A DNA stretch of 64,000 nucleotides, from NCBI GenBank assembly GCA_021442155.1, contig CM038217.1, positions 149,613,834 through 149,677,833 on the forward strand, written 5' to 3'. The position numbers and the translations under genes are program-made. Positions 24,120 to 35,204 of the stretch are shown piece by piece (within the stretch, counting starts at the first letter, position 1; every line of letters starts with the position of its first letter). The stretch is from Cymbidium sinense. Lineage: Eukaryota; Streptophyta; Magnoliopsida; Asparagales; Orchidaceae. Under the pieces are notes generated by a model that saw only the letters and a list, made by a program, of their open reading frames with translations, did no database searches and was not told where the DNA came from.

Positions 24120-25800
24120 TGATTTGAAATTTGAACCCATGCTTAACAAATTTAGATATGATAAGTGGGGTTCATTGAATTTGGAGAGATTTTGATAATT
24201 GAGAGAGAGACTTTACCATATGATTTTGATTTGGGACCCATACTAAACCGATTTAAGTAAGTTGGGCGGGGTTCAAATATTTGGGGAGACTTTGGAAATA
24301 TTTATATTGTATATCTTGTTTGAAATTTTGATTTGGAAAACCTTTACTTAGCAAATTTAGGTATGCTAGAAAGGTTTTGATTATATGTTTGAAAATTTTG
24401 TGAGAACATCTTTGCTAGTAATGGTTGTTTGTTATGTGTGTGATATATGTTGATTTGATTTGAAAATAGGGCCCTTGCTTAACAAATTTGGTATGTTAAG
24501 TGGAGGTCAAATGTGTTTGATATGTGTTGTTATGATTTGAAAATGAGGCTCTTACTTAACAAATTTGGTATGTTAAGTAGGAGCCAAATGTGATTTGATT
24601 TATGTTTATTTTGATTTGAAAATGAGGCTCTTACTTAACAAATTTTGCATGTTAAGTAGGAGCCAAATGTGGTTTGATTTGAAAATGAGGCTCTTACTTA
24701 ACAAATTTGGTATGTTAAGTAGGAGTCAAATGTGATTTAATTTATTTGGTTTTGAAAATGGGATTCTTACTTAACAAATTTGGTATGTTAAATAAGATCC
24801 AATTGTGCTTCACATGTTTATTTTATTATTTGAAAAGGGGAACTCTTATTTAACCAATGTGGGTATGTTAAATAAAGTTCAATTGTTTCATGATTTGAAA
24901 ATAGAACTCTCATTTGACAAATTTGGGTGTGATTTTTCTTTTGAAAAGATGGAACTCCACTTAACAAATTTAGGTATGTTAAATAGAGCTCAATTTGTTT
25001 TATGATTTTTGAAAATGGAACTCTCATTTGACAAATTTGGGTATGTCAAATGGAATTCAAATGTGTTTTGATTTTTGTGTGTGATATTTGCTTTTGAAAT
25101 GAGGGAACTCCAACTTTAGCATATATGGAATATGTTAAGTGAAGTTTCAATTTTTTTATGTCATGATTTTGTTTGAAAATAGAATCTTCATTCAACAAAC
25201 CTAGGTATGTTGAAATAGAGATAGCTATTTTCAAAAATGTGATTTCGAAAAAGGGGAAACTCCAACCTTAGCATATATGGAATATGTTAAGTGGAGTTTC
25301 AAATTTTTATGGCATGATTTCATTTGAAAATAGAATCTCTATTCAACAAATCTAAGTATGTTGAAATAGAGATAGCTATTTTCAAAAAGTGCTTTTGAAA
25401 AAGGGGAAATTCCAACCTTAGCATATATGGAATATGCTAAGTGGAGTTTCAATTTTTTATGTCATGATTTCATTTGAAAATAGAATCTCTATTCAACAAA
25501 CCTAAGTATGTTGAAATAGAGATAGATATTTTCAAAAAGTGCTTTTGAAAAAGGGGAAACTCCAACCTTAGCATATATGGAATATGCTAAGTGGAGTTTC
25601 AATTTTTTTTTATGTCATGATTTCATTTGAAAATAGAATCTCTATTCAACAAACCTAAGTATGTTGAAATAAAGGTAGCTATTTCCAAAATTGTGCTTTT
25701 TAAAAAGGGATTTCAATAATTATTTGATTTTGAAAAGAACCTCCATATAACAATTGTAGAAATTGTTAGATGAGGTTTGCTTGTCTTTATGTTTTTAAAA
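24120..25800 (-). repeat. hairpin-repeat array in the leader of element A
   Basis: About twenty units of roughly 40 bp, each an imperfect inverted repeat with an 8-12 nt loop, separated by A/T-rich spacers containing GATTTGAAAATG. Examples on the plus strand: GGCTCTTACTTAAC / GTTAAGTAGGAGCC at about 24,548-24,586 and again near 24,626 and 24,689; GAACTCTCATTTGAC / GTCAAATGGAATTC near 25,019-25,057; AAACTCCAACCTTAGCAT / ATGTTAAGTGGAGTTT near 25,256-25,295. Stem sequences differ between units but the arms stay paired. The array lies between PBS and gag in the same place as in element E. Confidence 0.85.
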
Positions 25801-26230
25801 GAGACTTTTTATGAATTTTGTAAAAATCTCTTTAATTATGTGAATTTTGGAAATGTACTTTTGAAAAGTGCCATTTTGGAAATTGTGCTTTTGAAAATTG
25901 TGCTTTTGAAAATTGCCATGTTGAAAAAGGGTTGAATTTCTTGAGTATAATATGAATCTTGCCTCACCAAGCTAGTGGTAAAGAGGTTCTAAATTTTAGT
26001 CATCTCCTTTTATTAGTTGATTTATTTTTAATATATAGGGAGACCCAATAGGGGTTTCGAGACCTACATGGAGTGAGGTCCTAAAACCTAAAGGTTGTTG
26101 GTTAACTTTGCTTAAGAATGAAATAAGCTAAGTGCTAATAAAAAGAAATATAGTCTTGAACCTATATAAAATATAAGTCCACTATCGATGCTTTGAGACA
26201 ATAATGTCTATTAAAGATGGAGAGAGAAAC
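25801..26230 (-). other. element A leader between PBS and hairpin array
   Basis: Matches 34,789-35,200 of element E in inverse orientation (GTGAGGCAAG-type block, CACTCCATGTA block, AAGTCCACTAT block). Non-coding; probably the first part of the genomic RNA leader. Confidence 0.6.
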
Positions 26231-26250
26231 CATCCCTAGTGGAGTCGCCT
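26231..26250 (-). other. primer-binding site of element A
   Basis: Minus strand AGGCGACTCCACTAGGGATG, seven bases after the LTR end. The related copy in element E is TGGCGATTTTGCTGGGGATG. Both are variants of TGGCGACTCTGCTGGGGA, the tRNA-Arg primer site known from Ogre elements. An initial T-to-A change in the TGG and one or two transitions are present. Confidence 0.8.
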
Positions 26251-28734
26251 AAAAATCTATGGTATTTAATTTTAGGTTATGATATGGGGGACACCATGCA
26301 GATTTGAGGGTGTACTTATTAAAGTGATCGCATACGACATTGAGATATGATGCACTATCTCGAAAGATTGAAGTCACCATCCTATAATGGACCTAATAAC
26401 CTAATAAGGACTCCTAGGCATGATGGGTCTTCAAATATACCAGAGATTTTTCCCCTACTTTACATGGATGAAAAGGAGAGACTTATTATCAAAGCCAAAG
26501 GAAATAAGTAGGAAATGCCCATGATACTAGGAAGCCTAGTAAGCATTTCAATATATCCTATGGTTGGGCTTTATATGTTTGAAATTTAAGAGAGTTATTT
26601 GCTTGAGTTGAATTTTATTAAATTATTAGGACTTATAATCCATTAACACAAGGTTAAGGAAATACCTAAGTGATGATTTATGCTAGAGCTCAAGGAAACA
26701 TTAACCTCGATCCTAAATCTAGAGAGTTTTAGCAAGAGCTAAAGCACCTAAATCTAAGCAAAATGGGTATATGATTTACCTCTACAAGAGAGAGTAAACC
26801 ACCCGACTATTGGACTTATAACTGCCTAGAGTGGCAGCCAACTAACTCCTATGCTTTAAAACTATGTAGGCAAGTCATATGATTTTGTAAGATAGTTAGG
26901 TTATTATTATTTAAAAAGAAACTAAAGTCCTTAAACCCACTCCCTAAGAGACTAGAGCATGAGTGGTATGAGTAATGACTTAGTCTAATGCAAATATTTT
27001 CAATTTTTATTTAATTTTTGACACTTCATTTTGAAAAAAGCCATAGGATTTTCACATGTCTAAATGCATGATGAAATGAGATTATGGGCTAAATTAGAAA
27101 GAAAGAGGTGTTTTCCACCACAGAGGAGAACCTCAAAGGTCAAGCCTTCCCCTATTGTGCAAGGATGAAAATCCTATTTTAGCAAGAGTGAAATAATATG
27201 CATGCATGATATTAAGCATACAACATTCAGCTAAGGGGTTGCTAAATCTTTTAATTATCTTGATTTAATGCCTAAGCTTTATGTGAGGTTATGAGTTACT
27301 TAAAATTTTAGTTATATGTTGTAGTTGGAGTAAAAATTTTATTTTTCCTTAACAGTCTAATCGGATCTAGGACACATATTAAATCATCATTCATAATGAA
27401 ACTATGAAAAGGCATGCCATTTTTATTATGTTATTAAATATAACATCAAATAATTTATAAATCTAGTGCAAAAGAATAAAAGGCCGGTGCAGTCGGGTAC
27501 CGCCGTACAACCCGAGAAGAAAAATAGGTAGTCGAGCTCTACCCTTATACAACTCAGAATATAAAAGAATAATTATAATTTACAAAATGAATAAGAGTTA
27601 TGGGAGTCTTCTTATCTTCAAGTCTTCATATCTTCTTTCATTTCTTCATTTGATTTGATTTGCTTCAAAGGCATCACAGGTCCTCTTAGGATAAAGCCTT
27701 CTAGCCACTGCTCATCCTAATCCCCCATAACACTAATCCTATTTCCTAATACAAAATTATATTAAAAATAAGAAAGATAAATCTAACTACACCTACAAAA
27801 CAAGTGTTAGCTAAACACACCATACAACCCAAGCAGTTATATGTATAATTTGGACTTAGTACCTTGCACATGGTAAACCCACCTATCCTAATTTGGATTA
27901 TGCTTAGGCATTAAGCAACATACAAAAGAGAGCATTCATATTTATTATAAGCACCCCTTAAGCACAATCCTTTGTAGAAAATATGATTAGGCTAATATCG
28001 ACCTAATTTTTAGTCTATGAAGCATACACCCTAACATCTAGTCTAAAATAATACATCATAAAACCAAATATACATCAAACCATGTACCATCCTAACATAA
28101 AGCTAGAAGTGGTGACTTAGTTCTAAAGTGTGTGTATTAAGGTTTGTGTGGTTTGTCCTAACTAAGCTTTGTTATGATTTTCTAAGTATGAAAGGATGTT
28201 TAATCATAAGAGGTTGATTTCACTTTAAGTAGTTTAAATGATTTGAGAATTTTACTTTATGTTTTCTTTGGATTTGATTAACACCTAGAAACTAGATGTT
28301 GTAAAGAGAAGGAAAAGAGAGGATCACTCTTTCATCCCTACCTAAGTCATTTCTAAAGCATATTGATTAATTAATTCTCTTTAGTAAATGACTTATCACA
28401 CATTTTAAATTAATCCTAAGTTTAGGTTTACTTTAAGTAATCATATTCAATAAGAGAGGCATCTTAAGATTAATTGGAATGAATTAATACCACATGACAC
28501 ATGTGCATTCATTTATTTCCATCATATGTGCACATGATATTAAATCCTAAGCATGCCTATACATACAATATGTCAGCACACTTAAATGATGGATATAAGC
28601 ATGTACATTTGGAATTTAGATGTTTCATTTGATTGAATTATTTTATCATATTAGTTTAAAGCTCTATCTAAATTCTTATATGAAAATACATAGGAATGAA
28701 ATTAAATAGGTACGTATCATTGTTAACCAGGGAA

Positions 28735-29285
28735 GTGAGGTAATCAAATGACCTCCTTGGGGCTAACTAATGCTTCATGTTCCGGGATGTCCAAACTATA
28801 TACCTATTATATTCAAACATATGTAAGTTTATACACATGAACATAAGGAAGAAGGTTTTAAACCATATGATCAATCAATTCAATCATTTGAATAAATATA
28901 AATGTTTGTTTTTCTTAATAGAAAAGGGTGACTTTTATTCATTATCTAAATACACATATAGGTGTATAAAAGTTTTAAGTGGATACTTCGCCATTATTAA
29001 ACCAGGGGAATGAGGTAAAGACCTCTTTGGGGCTACTTAAAGCCTTGCGCCCCTGAATTTCTAGACTAGATAAACCCACTACTCGTGAATACACATGATT
29101 GTCAACAATAATATAAATTATGCAAAAGTTGTACTTTAATTTAAATGAAAGAAGACCTTCATTCATTAGCTGAATGCACATACAAGTGTATAAAAGTTCT
29201 AAGCAAGTACTTCGCCTTTGTTAACTAGGGGTGTGAGGTGAAGACCTCCTTGGGGCTACTTAAAGTCGTGCGTCCCTGAAATGTT
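28735..29285 (-). repeat. three-copy internal LTR repeat in LTR A
   Basis: A block with TTAACCAGGG, GTGAGGT and GGGGCTA(A/C)TTAAAG plus a tail TTCATTAGCTGAATGCACAT-like recurs near 28,725-28,790, 28,990-29,050 and 29,215-29,275. LTR D has three matching copies, LTR C one (11,035-11,095), and B and F none that I can see, so copy number differs between LTRs. Confidence 0.7.
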
Positions 29286-31049
29286 CAGACTAGATATATC
29301 CGTTATTCTTAGATACACATGAATGTATAAACAACTACAAAAATGGAAATCATGCAAGAGTTGTGTTTGATTTAATTGAATTATTTATACATGTGAGCTA
29401 AAATTCTATCTAAATCCTAACTTGGTGATGTACAAGAATGAATCAGAACAAATGTTGTGTTCTTTTCAAAGGAGCTATACACTTGCTAATATTCACATTC
29501 TTATATGAATCCATGAAGATTAAAGAAAGGATAACTCCATATCACATGTTTTAAGCTATAGGCACATGAAAACTTATGAATATTCATAATTTTCATCACC
29601 CACATGTTATAGTTGATTTATATACTTTTGAAAATAATTTTGATTAATAATGATAATAGCCACATAGTTTTAATTTAAATCAACACATGCAAGCTTGACA
29701 TAAAGGAAATCATTTCATTTAATTAATTTTGCAAGAGATGAATGCTTGAATAAAGTGATAAAAAACATTTAATATGATTGGAAAGAAATAAAGAGACATA
29801 AACACATAATTTCATTCAATCTAAATTTCTAAGGATAATCATATCAAATAAGCTTATTTAAAATAAACTAAAATTTTTTAAATGTAAATTTTAATTTAAT
29901 GTTTGATTTGATTTAAGAAATATGAGAGGACGTTTGCTAATCCTAATCCCATTCCCCATGTGTGAATTAATTTGATTTAATGAGAAGTAATTAGATTGAT
30001 TTTATTGATTAATTAGGTTAAGGTATGAATTAAATCAATTAATTAAACCCTTACCTATGTTACCTTAAGGTAATTAATTAAATGATTATGAGCCAATGAA
30101 ATATGCAAATGAATTGAGAATAAATAATAATGATCCTATGAAATTAAAGGGGCTTAATGCAATTAGCTCATAATCACTAATTCATTAAGCTTAAGGAGCT
30201 AACTTAATTACTTTTATGATTTTCTCACACATGTGAGCTAATCATAATTTTATTAACTCTCTTTAGGCTATTGAACACCTAAAGCTCTATCCATGGATCA
30301 ATTAAGGGAAATCGGATGCAATTACCCTTTTAATTAGGTTAATCAAGTAATTAATACATTAATCCATACCTTTTTTACTTAAATACCAAATTTAATTGAT
30401 TGTCCTTTGAAATGAAATGGGCTTAAGGGGAAAATAGTTAGGAAAGAGGTCCAAACATAATTCCATAAGCCTCTTACTTAATCAAACATGATTTGATATG
30501 ATTTGGCTTTCAATTTAACTAATTAAGTCATTAATTAGTCAATTTATCTTTACTTAGCATTTTTGTTGAAAAAGAGAAGGAAACTTAGGGGAAAGATTAG
30601 GAGGGAGGCCCCAATCCAATTCCCTAAGTCTCTCCTCTGTTCAACAGTGATCAAGGGGTCCAATTTGTTAATTAATTACTATTCACATGCTTAATTACCA
30701 CTTAATTAAGTTAGGAAGGTAATTAGGGCTTAAGCAATCAATTTCCCTAATTAATCAACCAATAAATTTCAAGAAAAATAGGGAGCAAAGTTCATCCCCC
30801 TAAACATTCTCAGAAAGTTTGAAAGTGATTGGTTAATTAATTATGGAGTAATTAGGCTAATTAAATTTTTAATTAAACTCTAATTAAGCTAAAATTACTA
30901 TTTAAAATTAATTGATTTTAATGGATTGCTCTAAAATACCTTTAAAATGAGCCATTATTTATATTTTTTGGATTTTTTCTATAATTAGTTATAAATTATT
31001 GAAGTTTCAGCATTAAAAACATATTAAATAACCTAATTAAGACATAATC

Positions 31050-31350
31050 CCATCAGCACCACGTGGCATGCTGATGCGACGTGCTTTCCACATGGTGCCG
31101 CAGGATTGACTATTTAAGTAGTCACATTCGCGCGCTGAGTCAGTCGGTGGCGGACGTGGTATTGATCTCCACCATCCGATCTCGGATCAGATGGGGGAGA
31201 TCAATCTTGTGGCATATAAAGGGAAAATAGGGGAGATCTAGTGTGATTTGATCAGGGTTATCCATTCCAATCATGGAGAATAGACGGCCCGTGATCCTTT
31301 TTCCTGTGAGCGATGAACGAGATTTGTTCACCATGGATCATTTGATCCAA
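31050..31350 (-). promoter_or_regulatory. G-box containing LTR block, LTR A
   Basis: Contains the perfect palindrome CCACGTGG at 31,059-31,066 and a partner CACATGGTG near 31,090. Relative GC is higher than in the surroundings and the block is shared by all LTR copies. It probably belongs to the LTR promoter, but I cannot assign a start of transcription. Confidence 0.4.
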
Positions 31351-32329
31351 GCTCACCCGAGCACGATTAAACTTCAAAATTAGCCCACACCATCAGGGAA
31401 GGAATTCACACACATCCCAATCAAATCAACTCACATGCAAATTTTTTTTGAAAAGCTCCAACCAAAATTTCCTATTTTTACATTTTTGAGGAATTACCTC
31501 ACCGGAGCTCAAGATCGGTGGTGGGGTTGATGGAGGTAGCTTCATCTAGCAGAGATGAGGCTCTATTGAGTAGCACGGAAGCCAATTCCCCTTGGTTTTC
31601 TTGGCGAATCAACTTTTGTCACTTTGGAGCTCAGTGGTGATCGAAGTCCTAGCTCTGATGGCTTGGGGGCTTGGGAAATGACTTGGGTGGCTTCGACAAC
31701 ATGTGCAGAAGTTGTGTGTGAGAGGAATTGAAGTTTGGTTGAGAAAGGAGCAAGCTTGAATCGAGATTGGAGTGCCCTATTTCATTTGCATGGAGAGGAG
31801 AAATGCTGAGAGAGGGAAGCTTGGGATTGCTCTGGGAATCACAAGGAGGCTCGAAATTGTCTTTAGAAGCTCTCACCAATCAAATTGATTCATTTCCCAT
31901 GCAAATTGAGAGAGTATACCCCTTAGTTTGCTGAGGTGGATGATTGTTTCCCATTTTTTGGCCAGTCAGCCATCTCCAGAGCATCGAAGTGGTCACCATC
32001 AAGTCCATGTGGCTCAGTTTGGTTGGAGGAAGGAGTGGGAGGTGGCTCAAGGCTTGATCTTGGCTGATCTTTTGGCTTGGATCTAAAGGGTGCTCAATTT
32101 GTAAGGGAGGTGAGTTAACTCATCTCTCTTTGGTCCATGGTTGACCTAGCATGGGTTAGGTGGCTAAGTTGGCTTAGGGTATGCCTCATTTGGATGAGTG
32201 AGGGCTGCCAAGGTGACATGAAGAGTGGACTTTGCCATATGAGGAAAAAATTCTATGTGGGAGAGGATCCATGGAGGATTTGCGTTGTATTTGGCTCCAA
32301 ATGGGTTTGGAGTGATTTTAGGTTGACCC

Positions 32330-33250
32330 AAGATGGGTTTGGGTTTGGTCGCCTCCAATGGGTCATGGGTTGTTTCATGGGTTTTGGCTTCATTTGGTTA
32401 AATGGGTTCAATTTGGGTCATGTTGGTTTAGGTTGAACAATTGGTCAAATTATCAAACCAAGACTTGGGTTCAAATGATGATTTGAAGAGTTTTGGTTCA
32501 AGTGGTTTTAATTAATTTGGCCTAGGTTTGATTTTGGCTCATTTGGATTCATATAGGTCTAATGGGCTAAGTTGACTAATTTGATCAAATTGATCAAATT
32601 GGGTTGGGTTAGGTGTTGTTTGATGTTCAATTGGTTAATTGAAAATGATTGTAGGCTTTGGTTTGAATCAATTTGGATTTAATTTAAATTTTGGCCAATT
32701 TAACCCTTGAGATCAATTTGGGCTAGGTTGGGTCAAGTTGACCAATTGGTCAAATTAAGCTAAATTGTGGCTTTGTTCAAAGTCACTAATCAATTTGAAA
32801 TGAACTTGAGCCATTGGTTGCAATCAATTTGGGTTGGATCATGATTTGAGCCATTTTGGCCATTTAGGTCAATTTGGGTCAACTTGGGTCAAATGGTCAA
32901 TTGGGTTTGGTTTGGCTCAATTGAGGGTCAAGTCATGTTCAAACATTGATTATGGTTGTGAATCAATTAATGGTTTCAATCAATTTGGTGTGGGATGAGT
33001 TTGGCTAGTTTGAGTTTCATTTGGGTTAAGGGTTGACTTGGTCAAATGACCAAGTTGACTTGGTTTGACCTAATTCAAAGCAATTGATCACTCTAGGATT
33101 ATTATTGATCATGATATGAGGCTTTGATGGGCTTGGGTGAATCCAATTTGGGTTGGATTAGAACTTGGCTCAAAAATCTCCTTTAGGCCACTTTGGGTCA
33201 AGTGGATCTAATTGGGTCAATTGGCTTGGTTTTGGTTTGATTAAGGTTTA
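32330..33250 (-). promoter_or_regulatory. TTGACC/GGTCAA dense block of LTR A
   Basis: Repeated GGGTCAA and TTGACC, with the palindrome TTGACCAATTGGTCAA near 32,729-32,744 and clusters such as GGTCAATTTGGGTCAACTTG near 32,867-32,890. Same position within the LTR as in B, C, D and F. Confidence 0.45.
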
Positions 33251-34541
33251 GTTGGATTTATATATGAGTTTAGGATTGAAATATAAATCCAACTACAATC
33301 AATTTGGGCTATGTTAGGTTTTGGTTCATTTAGAATTTTTAAGTAAAAAAGGCTAACTTGGACTTGACTTAGGTTGATTTGAATTTGGCTAGACAATTGT
33401 AGGTTTTATTTATATTTGGGTTGATGATTGAAGGAATGATTGATTCAAGAGAAAATTCATTGATTTTTACTTAATTTGGATAGGATTTGGCCAAGTTCAA
33501 AGATTTGTCTTAAAAGGCTTAAATTGGGCTTTGACTTGATTTTTGACTTGGTTTAGATCATGTAAATTTATATTTCATTTATATTTGTGAATATAAATGA
33601 ATATATAAATGATTTATGAGAAAATCTTGAGTTTGAAGTGATTTGGAAGCAAATTTGACTAGTCTCATGGAGGTAGGTCAAAAGGGCTTAACTAGGAATT
33701 TGATTTAGTTTGATTTAGTTTTGGATATTTGAATTTGGATTTCATTTATATTTGTGAATATGAATGAAGAAATAATTAATTTTTAAAGAAATCAATCAAG
33801 TTTGGATTGATTTGCATGAGATTTGGCTAAGCTCATGGAGGTAGGTCCATAAGGCTTAAGGAGGGTTTTGATTGGATTTGGATTTAGTTTGATTTAATTT
33901 TGGCTATTTAAATTTGGATTTCATTTATATTTGTGAATATAAATGAAGGAATAATTTATTTATAAAAAAACCAATTGAGTTTTGAATGAATTGGGTGGAG
34001 ATTTAGCTAAGCTTATGGCAATGGGTCATATGGCCTATGAAGGGATTTTAGAATTTGAATTTGATTTTGGGTTTTAATCACTTGGTTAGGAATTTGGATT
34101 TGGGTTTGGATTTGATAAATTATTAAGGAATTGAATTTATGTTAAAAAATCAATTGAATTTGGATTGATTTGAATTTGGCTAAGGCTAAGGCTAAGCTAA
34201 TAGGATAAAATCATAGGGCTTATGAAGGATTTTGATTTTGATTTGATTATGAGTTTTAATGGTTTGAAATTTGGATTTGGATTCGGTATTTGAATTTTAA
34301 TTTGAGGTTTTTTTTTGAGAAGGAAAGCATGGGTTGAGTTTAGGCCATAGGATGGACAAGTCTCCTTAAATCCCTAAGGCACAACCTATCTATGTGGCTA
34401 ACCCTTCTAAGTCTCTAGGCTTAGGTTAAGTGTTAACCTAATCACTATAAGTGTCTTAAGACTAAGGATATCTTAGTGTCTATAAGAGTCCTAGATCTAT
34501 GATGGGGAGGTTAAAGACTCACTCTAAAAGTTAGATCAATA

Positions 34542-34760
34542 ACCCATTTTTGCTTAGATTTTGGTCGTGCTTTAGCTCTTGCTAAAGCTCCCTAGATTTA
34601 GGATTCTAGGTAGCTGTTTCTTTTGGGCTACAAGCATAAATTCTCACTTCTATCTTTTGAGATAGTGCATCATTCCTTAATATCATATCCGATCACTTCA
34701 ATAAGTACACTGTCAGATCTATGTGGTGTCCCCCATATACATATCAAAATAAACACCGCA
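34542..34760 (+). mobile_element. element E 5' LTR, last part
   Basis: Forward LTR sequence starting at the equivalent of 47,670 in LTR D (ACCCATTTTTGCTTAGATTT) and ending AATAAACACCGCA, with about 0.5 kb missing between GCATAAATTCTCACTTCT and ATCTTTTGAGATAGTG. It starts exactly where element A ends, so A most simply entered the 5' LTR of E. The remainder of that LTR should lie to the left of the window, beyond the 3' LTR of A. Confidence 0.75.
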
Positions 34761-34768
34761 GATTTTTC

Positions 34769-34788
34769 TGGCGATTTTGCTGGGGATG
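34769..34788 (+). other. primer-binding site of element E
   Basis: TGGCGATTTTGCTGGGGATG, eight bases after the LTR end. It differs from the Ogre tRNA-Arg site mainly by CTC to TTT. Confidence 0.8.
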
Positions 34789-35200
34789 GTTCCTCTCTCC
34801 ATCTTTAGCAGACAATTATTGTCTCTAAGAATCAATAGTGGACTTATATTTTATATAAGTTTGAGACTATCTTTCTTTTCATTGGAACTTAGCTTATTTC
34901 ATCCTTAAGTAAAGCTAGTCAACATCCTTTAGGTTTTAGGGCCTCACTCCATGTAAGTCTTGAAACCCCTGTTGAGTTCCCCAATAGGTTAAAAATAAAT
35001 CAACTAATGAAAGGAGATGACTAAAAATTTATAACCTCTTTACCACTAGCTTGGTGAGGCAAGGTTCATCTCATACTTAAGAAATTAAACCCTTTTGCAA
35101 AATGGCAATTTTCAAAAGCACAGTTTCCAAAAAGCTCTTTTTCAAAATTCACATAACAAGGATTTTGCAAAAAAATTCACAAGAAATTTTCAAAAAGCAC
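34789..35200 (+). other. element E leader, first part
   Basis: Non-coding, matching the inverse of 25,801-26,230. It holds the blocks ATAGTGGACTTATATTTTAT and CCTCACTCCATGTAAGTC. Confidence 0.6.
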
Positions 35201-35204
35201 AAAA

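Larger units (their letters stand above)
26258..34541 (-). mobile_element. complete 5' LTR of element A, 8,284 bp
   Basis: On the minus strand it begins TATTGATCTAACTTTTAGAG at 34,541 (TG mutated to TA) and ends ...TACCATA at 26,258 (CACCACA in other copies). It is flanked inside by the PBS. It contains the hairpin repeats (33,560-34,280), the TTGACC block (32,330-33,250), the G-box block (31,050-31,350), TTAATTAA-rich DNA, three copies of a GGGGCTACTTAAAG block (28,740-29,280) and the terminal block. ORFs inside (28,777-29,181, 31,140-31,334, 31,649-31,879, 32,137-32,436) have no recognisable domain and recur as decayed sequence in other LTRs. Confidence 0.9.

Noticed and set aside
24480..24800. 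CRISPR-like array (regular repeats with spacers)
   Set aside because: The repeats are diverged palindromes with AT-rich related spacers inside a plant retrotransposon leader, with no cas genes; a eukaryotic context.
32137..32436. 99-aa ORF and its minus shadow in LTR A
   Set aside because: Lies in LTR sequence; the equivalent places in LTRs D (41,969-42,428) and F (53,496-53,804) hold differently broken readings and no common conserved protein.
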